56,293 bases of DNA from Bacillota bacterium (GTDB lineage Bacteria > Bacillota > Clostridia > Acetivibrionales > DUMC01). The stretch is from assembly GCA_013314855.1 (NCBI GenBank), contig JABUEW010000009.1, forward strand, positions 1 through 56,293. Reading direction: 5' to 3'. The position numbers and the translations under genes were made by a program. The notes under the pieces are model-generated. The model searched no databases. It saw only the letters and a program-made list of their open reading frames with translations, and was not told the DNA's origin. Positions 34,767-44,369 of the stretch are shown here, piece after piece; the stretch's first letter is position 1; each line of letters begins with the position of its first letter.

Positions 34767-35795
34767 ATGGTTAAAGTAGGTTTAATAGGTTTAGGATTTA
34801 TGGGAAGGACACATTTAGATAACTACATACGTCTTGAATCAGAGGGCTATCCTGTAAAACTTACAGCAATCTGTGATATTGATTCCGAAAAGTTCAAGGG
34901 AAAGTTTGTAGAAGGCAATATAGGAGTAGGTAATGCCGACTATGACTTCAGCAAGTATAATCTTTATACTTGTATAGATGAAATGTTGGAAAAAGAAAAT
35001 GTGGATTATGTAGATATTACTCTTCCGACTTACCTGCATGCTGAAGTTACTATAAAAGCCTTGGAAAAAGGTTTTCATGTGTTATGTGAAAAACCTATGG
35101 CCCGTACTTCTAAAGAATGCAGGCAAATGATTGAGGCCGCCAAGAAAAACGGGGAAAAATTAATGATAGGACAGTGCCTTCGTTTCTGGCCTGAATATGA
35201 AATTCTTAAAGAATATGTTGATAGCGGAAAATTCGGCAAAGTAACAGGCGCATATTTTTATAGAGGAGGAGGTTCGCCTATATGGTCATATCAAAACTGG
35301 CTTTTGCAGAAGGATAAGAGCGGAGGTTGCTTGCTAGATCAGCATATTCATGATGTAGATATGATTAATTGGTTGTTTGGGAAACCTGAAAAAGTATCCA
35401 CAATAGCAAAAAATATTATACCGGGAAGTGGGTATGATATTGTTTCTACCAATTACATATATGAAGATGGAAAGGTAATAAACGCCCAGGATGACTGGAC
35501 ATTGAACGGCGACTATGGGTTTGAAATGCTTTACAGGGTAAACTTTGAAAAAGGGAATTTAATTTTTAAAGACGGCAAGCTTATAATAAACCCAAATGAT
35601 GGGAAAAGCTTTGTTCCGGAATACCCTAATGAAATGGGGTATTATAGGGAGATTAAGTATTTTATCGACTGTATTTTAAACGATAAACCCATAACGGTAG
35701 CTCCTCCTGAAAGTACCATGGAAACGATATCCATTGCGGAGGCTGAAGAAGCTTCTGCTGATAACGGAGGAGAGCTGACGCCGGTAATGTATTAA
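34767..35795 (+). CDS. Gfo/Idh/MocA-family oxidoreductase
   Basis: The roughly 342-residue NAD(P)-dependent sugar or inositol dehydrogenase-like protein has an N-terminal Rossmann fold (VGLIGLGFMGRTHLDNY), CEKPMARTSKECRQMIEAAK with the EKP motif, and a C-terminal domain with LLDQHIHDVDMINWLFG containing the catalytic-type His. The substrate is not predictable. ATG 34767 sits six bases after AAGGAGG; ATG 34761 is too close. It ends at a bidirectional terminator shared with groEL. Confidence 0.87.
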   Translation: MVKVGLIGLGFMGRTHLDNYIRLESEGYPVKLTAICDIDSEKFKGKFVEGNIGVGNADYDFSKYNLYTCIDEMLEKENVDYVDITLPTYLHAEVTIKALEKGFHVLCEKPMARTSKECRQMIEAAKKNGEKLMIGQCLRFWPEYEILKEYVDSGKFGKVTGAYFYRGGGSPIWSYQNWLLQKDKSGGCLLDQHIHDVDMINWLFGKPEKVSTIAKNIIPGSGYDIVSTNYIYEDGKVINAQDDWTLNGDYGFEMLYRVNFEKGNLIFKDGKLIINPNDGKSFVPEYPNEMGYYREIKYFIDCILNDKPITVAPPESTMETISIAEAEEASADNGGELTPVMY

Positions 35796-35859
35796 GATGT
35801 AGCAGTGAACCTAAAAATTAAGAATTAAAAATTAAGAATATATATAAGAATATATAAAC

Positions 35860-35907
35860 AAAAGGCTGCCGGGACTAAAATTCCTCGGCAACCTTTTGTT
35901 TTTATTT
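35860..35907. terminator. Bidirectional terminator between the oxidoreductase and groEL
   Basis: AAAAGG-c-TGCCGGG pairs with CCTCGGCA-a-CCTTTT, followed by GTTTTTATTTT on the plus strand. On the minus strand the stem is followed by TTTTGTTTATAT. It lies between two convergent genes and can serve both. Confidence 0.8.
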
Positions 35908-35939
35908 TCAGTTGATGGCTGACATGGTTAATTGAGCTG

Positions 35940-37565
<1,626 letters not shown>

Positions 37566-37605
37566 TCATCCCTCCTGAAACATTATTGTATTACTCATTA
37601 TTACG

Positions 37606-37893
37606 TTATTGCAAAATTGCAAGTATATCATCATATTTTACAATTAAATATTTTTCATCATCCAGCTTCACTTCAGTGCCGCTGTACTTACTGTAAAGTA
37701 CCTTATCGCCCTTTTTAACTTCGATTTTTACTTCTTTCCCATCTTCTAATGTTTCGCCGGGTCCTACTTCAATAACTTCAGCAATATAAGGCTTTTCCTT
37801 GGCATTTGAAGGAAGGACAATACCACTCTTGGTAGTTTCTTCGCTTTCAATTTCCTTCAGTAGCACCCTGCTTCCCAAAGGTTTAATTTTCAT
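37606..37893 (-). CDS. groS: Co-chaperonin GroES
   Basis: The 95-residue lid protein starts MKIKPLGSRVLLKEIESEET, with the mobile loop TKSGIVLPSNAKEKP and ending YLIVKYDDILAILQ. ATG 37893 is chosen because it gives the standard GroES N-terminus and follows GGGGAG; an upstream in-frame extension to 37917 is not needed. First gene of the groES-groEL operon. Confidence 0.96.
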   Translation of the reverse strand: MKIKPLGSRVLLKEIESEETTKSGIVLPSNAKEKPYIAEVIEVGPGETLEDGKEVKIEVKKGDKVLYSKYSGTEVKLDDEKYLIVKYDDILAILQ

Positions 37894-37955
37894 AAGCTCA
37901 TCAACTCCCCTTCTCATATTTTATTGTTTCCTATTTTATTTGATAATTTTACCTG

Positions 37956-37982
37956 TTAGCACTCTATTAAAGTGAGTGCTAA
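37956..37982. promoter_or_regulatory. CIRCE element (HrcA operator)
   Basis: TTAGCACTC and GAGTGCTAA form a perfect nine-bp inverted repeat with a nine-base spacer, identical to the CIRCE consensus bound by HrcA. It lies between the promoter and groES. hrcA itself is not in this window. Confidence 0.96.
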
Positions 37983-37990
37983 CAATAAAT

Positions 37991-38019
37991 ATTTTAGTAA
38001 TTGTACCTTGTTCTGTCAA
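37991..38019 (-). promoter_or_regulatory. groES-groEL promoter
   Basis: On the minus strand TTGACA (38019-38014) and TAAAAT (37996-37991) are spaced by 17 bases, a near-consensus sigma-A promoter. CIRCE begins nine bases downstream of the -10. Confidence 0.88.
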
Positions 38020-38086
38020 GAGGTTTTTATAAAAATTTTTTTATACAAATTTTTTATATTCCTCAATGAAGGTATAGTATTAGGAT

Positions 38087-39205
38087 TTACTCATTTGCTC
38101 TTTCCCATGCATCCAGCACCATATTTCTGTCTTCCTTTTTGCAGCTATACTGTAAAAGCAAGTGTTTTCTGCCATTCTTATGGGAGGCTTGTACATATTT
38201 TCTGAAATATACATCAAGGGGCTCATTCTCATCCTTTGGAATATATCCATAATATATTTTACCTTCTTCAGCACATCTGTTTAAGACAGTTTCCATATGG
38301 TGCATTTCAGGGTTTCCAAAATTTATACCATATGCCAAAGACTCTGACATAACCGCTTCGAAGAGGTGAGGGTTTTTGCCACAATAATGAATATAGCCAC
38401 CGCCGAAGTGTTTGAGTATTCTATGCATATAGGGGGATACAAACTCTTCAATATGCTCTTTTGACAAAAGGGTGGATGTATCTTCACTCAACTTTATACC
38501 GCCCTTGGATCTTGGCATTACTAGGCTATTATAATGGGCTACTTTTATGTTTGCGTCCGGTATTATTTTCAGGCATTCTTCCATACCAAGAATAATTGCA
38601 TGACAACTCAAATCCAACAAATGATGCACAAATTCCGGGTCGTCATACAAATCATAAAATATCTGATCTCCATATACAATATGGGCAGTATCAAAGACGC
38701 CTTGTAAATCCATAGGAAAAACAAGACATCCTGTATCTTCCAAGTGCTCTGCCATATAAGACATATGTGAGAGCCCTGCCTTGAATTCATCTCCCAGCTT
38801 TAAATCTTCCGGGCCCATTTTAATTAAAACATTTTTAGGAATGTGTTCCTGTACCCAGGGCATTTTATCCTCAAAAAGCTCCTGTTTAACTCCAAAAAGA
38901 CTTGGAAAAATGCCGCAACCCATATTTGCCCTTACTGAAGGAACAGCTTCGCGACCTCCATACAGGACTGTCAAAGTATCTCTCAAACCGTTTAAAAGCA
39001 TTTTATCTTTATCATAATGTATTTCTTTCAGGTTGAAATACGGCAGGGCATTACTTTCTTCATCATCAAGAAGACACTGCAGGAGTAATGGTTGTCTTTC
39101 AGTTTTTTCCCCGTTCCACAAAGCTAATTGAATTTCAGCTGCTTTGTCGAAGGTTTCCTTGTTCTGTTTTAATAAGCTAATAATATTAAGAATAATCTCT
39201 TTCAT
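38087..39205 (-). CDS. URO-D fold protein (methyltransferase-like), unknown substrate
   Basis: The 372-residue protein resembles the uroporphyrinogen decarboxylase/MtaA superfamily: helical N-terminus, VRANMGCGIFPSLFGVKQEL, CLVFPMDLQGVFDTAHIVYG, DDPEFVHHLLDLSCHAIILG, and HFGGGYIHYCGKNPHLFEAV near the end. The Cys/His residues could bind zinc as in corrinoid methyltransferases. ATG 39205 follows GGAGGGA. It is transcribed divergently from the LacI regulator, which probably controls it. Sugar-linked catabolism is possible from that context only. Confidence 0.65.
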   Translation of the reverse strand: MKEIILNIISLLKQNKETFDKAAEIQLALWNGEKTERQPLLLQCLLDDEESNALPYFNLKEIHYDKDKMLLNGLRDTLTVLYGGREAVPSVRANMGCGIFPSLFGVKQELFEDKMPWVQEHIPKNVLIKMGPEDLKLGDEFKAGLSHMSYMAEHLEDTGCLVFPMDLQGVFDTAHIVYGDQIFYDLYDDPEFVHHLLDLSCHAIILGMEECLKIIPDANIKVAHYNSLVMPRSKGGIKLSEDTSTLLSKEHIEEFVSPYMHRILKHFGGGYIHYCGKNPHLFEAVMSESLAYGINFGNPEMHHMETVLNRCAEEGKIYYGYIPKDENEPLDVYFRKYVQASHKNGRKHLLLQYSCKKEDRNMVLDAWERANE

Positions 39206-39319
39206 ATTTATTTGTCCCTCCTGGTATACTTTAATCAATTTCTATTCTACAAATAAAAATATACAAAATCTTTGCTAATATTGGCAAAAAGTTTGCACAA
39301 ATTGCTATATGCAAGTCTA

Positions 39320-39362
39320 TTGACAAAAATAGGTGTGTGCATTAAAATTTATACGTATAAAT
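39320..39362 (+). promoter_or_regulatory. LacI-gene promoter with 16-bp palindromic operator
   Basis: TTGACA (39320-39325) and TAAAAT (39343-39348) are 17 bases apart. A perfect palindrome, ATTTATACGTATAAAT (39347-39362), begins in the -10 and has the central CG typical of LacI/GalR operators. Autorepression is likely, and the divergent URO-D-like gene may share it. Confidence 0.75.
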
Positions 39363-39411
39363 GAATATAATGAATATAATAAAACTATACAATTAATGCA
39401 AGGGGTGTGCT

Positions 39412-40422
39412 ATGAAACGTAAAAGTTCGGTATCAAGCCGGGATGTAGCAAGGGAAGCTGGAGTGTCACAGGCTACAGTCTCATATATACTAAATAATGT
39501 AAGTGATGTTAAAATAAAGCCTGAAACCAGGCAGGCAGTACTTGATGCTGTAAAAAAACTGAATTACCATCCAAATCAAATTGCGCGGGGAATGAAACTT
39601 AAAAAATCGATGTCTGTAGGTGTTGTTACTGATAGAAATGTTACCAATTTTTATTTTATGAAAGCCCTGGAGGGTATTAGAGACGGTCTTCAGGAAGATA
39701 ATTATTCTATAACCCTTCTGTTTAACAAACATGAGGGCATAGAAGAGGCGGAATTTATCAAATACTATAGTTCAAATAGGATAGACGGTATAATATTTGC
39801 TTTTGCTTCTGTTGGGGATGGTGAGATTGAATATATGGACAATATAGGATTACCATATGTAATTGTAGATACTCATCCTTCAGGAAGGAATGTCCACGAG
39901 GTATGTACAGACCATCTTGCCTATATTCAAAATGTGATAGGTTACTTTAAATCCAAGGGAGTACAAAATGTGGCATATACGGGGCCTGTACCAAAATGCA
40001 GGGCTGACAGAAGGCTTGAAGCCTTTAAAAATGCTTTAGCTTTCCATGGTTATGAGTTAAAAGAAGATTTTATTATCCGGAGCACATTCGATGATAATGA
40101 GGTATGCAAAGCAATAAAAGGACTTTTTGAAGATAATTACTGCAAACCTGATGCTATACTTGCAGGTTCTCCCAGATTTGGCATGCTTACTGTGAAGTCC
40201 TGTCAGATGCTTGATATAAAAATACCTGAAGATGTTCGTATTATAGCCGTAGGTTCCTCAAATTTCTTTGACCTTATTCACCCACCCCTATCTTCAATCG
40301 AACTGCCTCTTTATGATATGGGGTTTAAAGCAGCGCAAATGCTTCTGGAAATAATTAATGGGGGTGATATGGAAATGACGTTAATACTGCCTTCTGAACT
40401 TATTCTAAGAGAGTCTTCATGA
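39412..40422 (+). CDS. LacI-family transcriptional regulator
   Basis: The 336 residues have the LacI helix-turn-helix (SSRDVAREAGVSQATVSYIL) and hinge (LNYHPNQIARGMKLKKS) at 5-65, then a periplasmic-binding-protein-like effector domain (VGVVTDRNVTNFYFMKALEG; AILAGSPRFGMLTVKSCQML; PPLSSIELPLYDMGFKAAQM). The effector is presumably a sugar. ATG 39412 follows AAGGGGTG. The palindrome upstream is a good operator candidate. Confidence 0.92.
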   Translation: MKRKSSVSSRDVAREAGVSQATVSYILNNVSDVKIKPETRQAVLDAVKKLNYHPNQIARGMKLKKSMSVGVVTDRNVTNFYFMKALEGIRDGLQEDNYSITLLFNKHEGIEEAEFIKYYSSNRIDGIIFAFASVGDGEIEYMDNIGLPYVIVDTHPSGRNVHEVCTDHLAYIQNVIGYFKSKGVQNVAYTGPVPKCRADRRLEAFKNALAFHGYELKEDFIIRSTFDDNEVCKAIKGLFEDNYCKPDAILAGSPRFGMLTVKSCQMLDIKIPEDVRIIAVGSSNFFDLIHPPLSSIELPLYDMGFKAAQMLLEIINGGDMEMTLILPSELILRESS

Positions 40423-40492
40423 TATTGCCGTATCGCAAACAAAACATCCTGATACCACATGAGAATAAGAATAGGAGTTGATATGATATAAT

Positions 40493-42334
40493 ATGGGAGC
40501 AAAACAGATTTTATGGGATTTTATTAAAGAACATAAATGGAGATATTTAGCAGGTATAGTATTTCTCTTTATTACATCGTTTATTACATCATTAATACCG
40601 AAAATAATTGGGTTAATAACAGATAGCCTTAATGATAGAATGCCAGTTTCAGTTATAAACAGGTACCTGGTTATTTTAATTGCTGCAGCGGTTGGAGCTT
40701 TTGTTTTTCGATTTATTTGGAGATATTTCCTTGTAGGTAATTGCAGGTACTTGGAGTGTTATCTTAGAGAAAAGTTGTTTAAACACTTGCAAACCCTACC
40801 GGCAAGTTTTTACGATAACAATAAGACAGGAGATCTTGTAGCCTATGCTATAAATGATATTCAGGCAATAAGGCGGACATTTGGTTTCGGTTTTACTGCA
40901 ATACTCGACGGGGTTGTGGTGAACGCTGTGTCAATTCTGATTATGGTAAAGACCATTAACCCTATATTGACTATAATGGCCCTTGCACCGGCGCCATTAA
41001 TCGTATTTATACTTTACAAATTAAGAAAAAAAATACGTGAAAGATTTGCTGCAGTGCAGAAAGCCTTTGCCGAAATATCTGAAAAAGTACAGGAGAATAT
41101 ATCAGGCATTAGGATAATAAAGGCTTTTGCCCAGGAAGAAGAGGAAGTTAAGGACTTTGTAAAATACAGCCAGGCCAGGGTTGACACCCACATGGAACTG
41201 ACAAGGATTTCTGCTGCCTTAGGGCCGGTAACCCAACTTTTCTTCGGTTTGAGCCTGGTGTTCTTTATTATTTATGGTAGCGGATTGGTCACAAGAGGCA
41301 TAATATCTTTGGGAGACTATGTAGCCTTCAATTCATACATAATGGTGATCATGGGTCCTATAGTAAGTATAAGCAGGATTGTTGAGGTTTGGCAGAGGGG
41401 CATAGCTTCAGTCGGCCGGTTGGATAAGATATTTTGTGAAAAGGGAGAAGAAAGTATAGAAAGTATAGAAAGTGTAGAAAGTGTAGAAGCAGTAACAACA
41501 ACGGAGGAAACAGCAGCGGAAACAGCAGCAACAACAGCAGGGAAAATAGGGAAAGAAAGAACTCGTTGCTCTCAGAAAAACAAGTTTACGGGAAGTATTA
41601 TAATAAGAAACTTGGATTTCACATATCCTGGCTCAGAAAATAAGGCTTTAAAGGGTATTAACCTGAAGGTCAGGGAGGGAGAAACACTGGGTATCCTGGG
41701 TAAAACAGGCAGCGGAAAGACTACATTGGCAAACTTGCTGTTAAGATTGTACAATGTTGAAGACGGGCACATATTTATAGGAGGAAGAGATATTAACCAT
41801 ATACCTGTGGAAGTCTTAAGGGAGAATATGGGTTATGTACCCCAGGATAATTTCCTGTTTTCGACGACAATAAGGAGCAATATTGAATTTTTCAGGCCTG
41901 TTTATGCGGAATATGAAATTGAACAGGCGGCGAAGATGGCGGGAATATACGGTGATATACTATCTTTCTCTGAAGGTTTTGAAACTGTTGTCGGGGAACG
42001 GGGAGTAACCCTTTCAGGGGGACAGAAGCAAAGAGTTTCCATTGCCAGGGCTCTTATTAAAAATCCAGCCATACTCATACTTGATGACAGCCTTTCAGCA
42101 GTAGATACAAAAACTGAAGAAGAAATTCTTAAGAATATAAAGAAAGTATTGGAAAACAGGACGGGAATAATTATTTCCCACAGGGTTTCTACGGTAAGAT
42201 ACGCCAACCAGATTGTTTTTATGGACGAAGGACAGATTGTCGAAAGAGGGACCCATGAAGAATTAATGGAAATGAAAGGAATGTACTATAACCTGTATAA
42301 ATCCCAGGTGGAACAAAATAACGATGTATTATAG
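40493..42334 (+). CDS. ABC exporter half 1 (degenerate ATP-site subunit)
   Basis: The 613 residues are a six-helix exporter membrane domain (about 1-310), an unusual linker (about 320-375) with repeated SIESIESVESVEAV and TTTEETAAETAATTA, and an ABC ATPase domain. The ATPase has Walker A GKTGSGKTT, signature LSGGQKQR, and Walker B ILILDDSLSAVD with Asp where the catalytic Glu is normal. That Glu-to-Asp change marks the degenerate half of heterodimeric exporters. The partner gene starts 22 bases after its stop. Drugs, peptides or lipids are possible substrates. Confidence 0.9.
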   Translation: MGAKQILWDFIKEHKWRYLAGIVFLFITSFITSLIPKIIGLITDSLNDRMPVSVINRYLVILIAAAVGAFVFRFIWRYFLVGNCRYLECYLREKLFKHLQTLPASFYDNNKTGDLVAYAINDIQAIRRTFGFGFTAILDGVVVNAVSILIMVKTINPILTIMALAPAPLIVFILYKLRKKIRERFAAVQKAFAEISEKVQENISGIRIIKAFAQEEEEVKDFVKYSQARVDTHMELTRISAALGPVTQLFFGLSLVFFIIYGSGLVTRGIISLGDYVAFNSYIMVIMGPIVSISRIVEVWQRGIASVGRLDKIFCEKGEESIESIESVESVEAVTTTEETAAETAATTAGKIGKERTRCSQKNKFTGSIIIRNLDFTYPGSENKALKGINLKVREGETLGILGKTGSGKTTLANLLLRLYNVEDGHIFIGGRDINHIPVEVLRENMGYVPQDNFLFSTTIRSNIEFFRPVYAEYEIEQAAKMAGIYGDILSFSEGFETVVGERGVTLSGGQKQRVSIARALIKNPAILILDDSLSAVDTKTEEEILKNIKKVLENRTGIIISHRVSTVRYANQIVFMDEGQIVERGTHEELMEMKGMYYNLYKSQVEQNNDVL

Positions 42335-42355
42335 AATCAGGGGGTATTAACAAAA

Positions 42356-44143
42356 ATGAAAGACAAATATGTACATGATGAATATTCACTAAGTAAAGGG
42401 AAGAGGACTCTATTTGCAAGGTTGTTGGGTTATTTCATACCGTATTTGCCGTTAATGCTTTTAAGCATTTTATTTGCGTTTTTAATTAATGGAGCAGTAT
42501 TGATAAAGCCGTATATAATCAAGTATGTAATAGATGATTACCTGGCTGTGGGAAAAAATGATCCCAATGTTTTTATGCTTATGGGTTTAATATACTTAGG
42601 AGTAGTATTACTCGGAGCAGGATTTGGTTATTCCCAAACCTACCTTTTGACTTATATTGGACAGAAAATTATGTACGATATCAGGAATCAACTTTTTACT
42701 CATATACAAAACATGTCCATGAAGTTCTTTGACAGGAATTCATCCGGAAGAATTCTTACAAGGGTTACAAATGATGTAGAGGCCCTCAATGAAATTTTTT
42801 CCGGTGTGTTGGTAAATTTCATAAGGGATTTTATAATGATTGTGGGAATAATAATTGCAATGTTTTCAATGAATAAAAACCTTGCTTTATTAAGTATATG
42901 CAGTGTGCCGCTGATAGCAATTATAACAGTAATATACCGTAAAGCTGCAAGAAAGAATTTCATAAAAATGAAGGGACTTATTGCAAGAATAAATGGATTT
43001 TTGGCGGAAAATATATCGGGCATGAAACTTGTCCGAATCTTTCATAGAGAAAAAGAAAAATTTGAAGAATTTGAAAAACTGGATAAAGAATATTTTGCCA
43101 CAAGTCTTAGGGAGGTAATTCTAAACAGTTTGTGCAGGCCAATTGTGGAAATTATCAATACTCTTACTGTGGCACTATTGATATGGTATTGTAGTGGGAG
43201 AGTTACAGAAGGCTACCTGGAAATAGGAGTTTTATATGCTTTTATCACCTATATTAGACAGTTTTTCGGCCCTATAAACGAAATTTCCGAGAACTATACT
43301 TCAATACAGTCAGCTCTGGTATCGTCGGAACGAATATTTGACATACTTGACAACCGGGAGTTGCTGGAGGATATTGAAGGAGAAAAGCATATAGATAAGC
43401 TTAGAGGTGAAATTGAATTTAAAAATGTATGGTTTGCATATAATGAAGGAGAATGGGTATTAAAAGATGTCAGTTTCAAGATCAGGCAGGGAGAAACAGT
43501 TGCTTTTGTAGGTGCTACAGGTTCCGGAAAGTCTACAATTATAAACCTTATGGCAAGGTTTTATAATATACAAAAGGGAGAAATTTTAATTGACGGGATT
43601 AATATAAAAGAATATAATTTAAAAGACTTAAGACGTCAAATAGCAGTTGTAATGCAGGATGTATTCCTGTTTTCAGGAGATATAAAATCCAATATACGCC
43701 TTAAAAACAGCGTAATAACTGACGACGATATTGTATATGCAGCAAAACTTGTATGTGCTGATAAATTTATCGAGTCTCTTCCAAATAAATACGATGAGGA
43801 AGTAAAAGAGAGAGGGTGTACTTTTTCTGCCGGCCAGAGGCAATTAATATCCTTCGCCAGGGCAGTCGCATTCAGACCTGCCGTATTTGTATTAGACGAG
43901 GCTACAGCAAATATTGATACAGAAACTGAAACTGCCATACAAAGTGCCATGGCTAACATATCGGGGGGCAGTACCACTATTATTATAGCTCATAGGCTTT
44001 CTACTATAAGAAATGCCGATAAGATTATTGTAATTAATAAAGGCAGAGTGGAAGAGATGGGTACTCATGAGGAACTGTTGAATAAGGGAGGTATATACAG
44101 CCAGCTTTATGAAAAGCAACAAAGCTACCAGCGTACTGCTTAA
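42356..44143 (+). CDS. ABC exporter half 2 (catalytically competent subunit)
   Basis: The 595 residues contain six membrane helices then an ATPase with Walker A GATGSGKST, Walker B FVLDEATANID with an intact Glu, and a diverged signature FSAGQRQL. The non-standard signature pairs with the Asp-bearing Walker B of half 1, so one composite ATP site is degenerate and the other canonical, as in TM287/288 and BmrCD. AGGGGG lies before ATG 42356. The two genes form a bicistron. Confidence 0.92.
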   Translation: MKDKYVHDEYSLSKGKRTLFARLLGYFIPYLPLMLLSILFAFLINGAVLIKPYIIKYVIDDYLAVGKNDPNVFMLMGLIYLGVVLLGAGFGYSQTYLLTYIGQKIMYDIRNQLFTHIQNMSMKFFDRNSSGRILTRVTNDVEALNEIFSGVLVNFIRDFIMIVGIIIAMFSMNKNLALLSICSVPLIAIITVIYRKAARKNFIKMKGLIARINGFLAENISGMKLVRIFHREKEKFEEFEKLDKEYFATSLREVILNSLCRPIVEIINTLTVALLIWYCSGRVTEGYLEIGVLYAFITYIRQFFGPINEISENYTSIQSALVSSERIFDILDNRELLEDIEGEKHIDKLRGEIEFKNVWFAYNEGEWVLKDVSFKIRQGETVAFVGATGSGKSTIINLMARFYNIQKGEILIDGINIKEYNLKDLRRQIAVVMQDVFLFSGDIKSNIRLKNSVITDDDIVYAAKLVCADKFIESLPNKYDEEVKERGCTFSAGQRQLISFARAVAFRPAVFVLDEATANIDTETETAIQSAMANISGGSTTIIIAHRLSTIRNADKIIVINKGRVEEMGTHEELLNKGGIYSQLYEKQQSYQRTA

Positions 44144-44369
44144 GTAACCTTACTTAAGTAATCTTAATAAATTGATGTTTAATATAAATAATCATAAAAA
44201 TTTTTTGAGTAATGTAGATAAAAAAGGATTTTATTAATTTATGCAGAATATATTTATATATATAATATTAAAAATATTATATAATAATATGAGTTATAAC
44301 CGACGTTAGGTAAGTTGGTAGGGGGGTGTATATTTCGTCTACTTGCGTTGGTTTGCCAGGAGGAATTTT

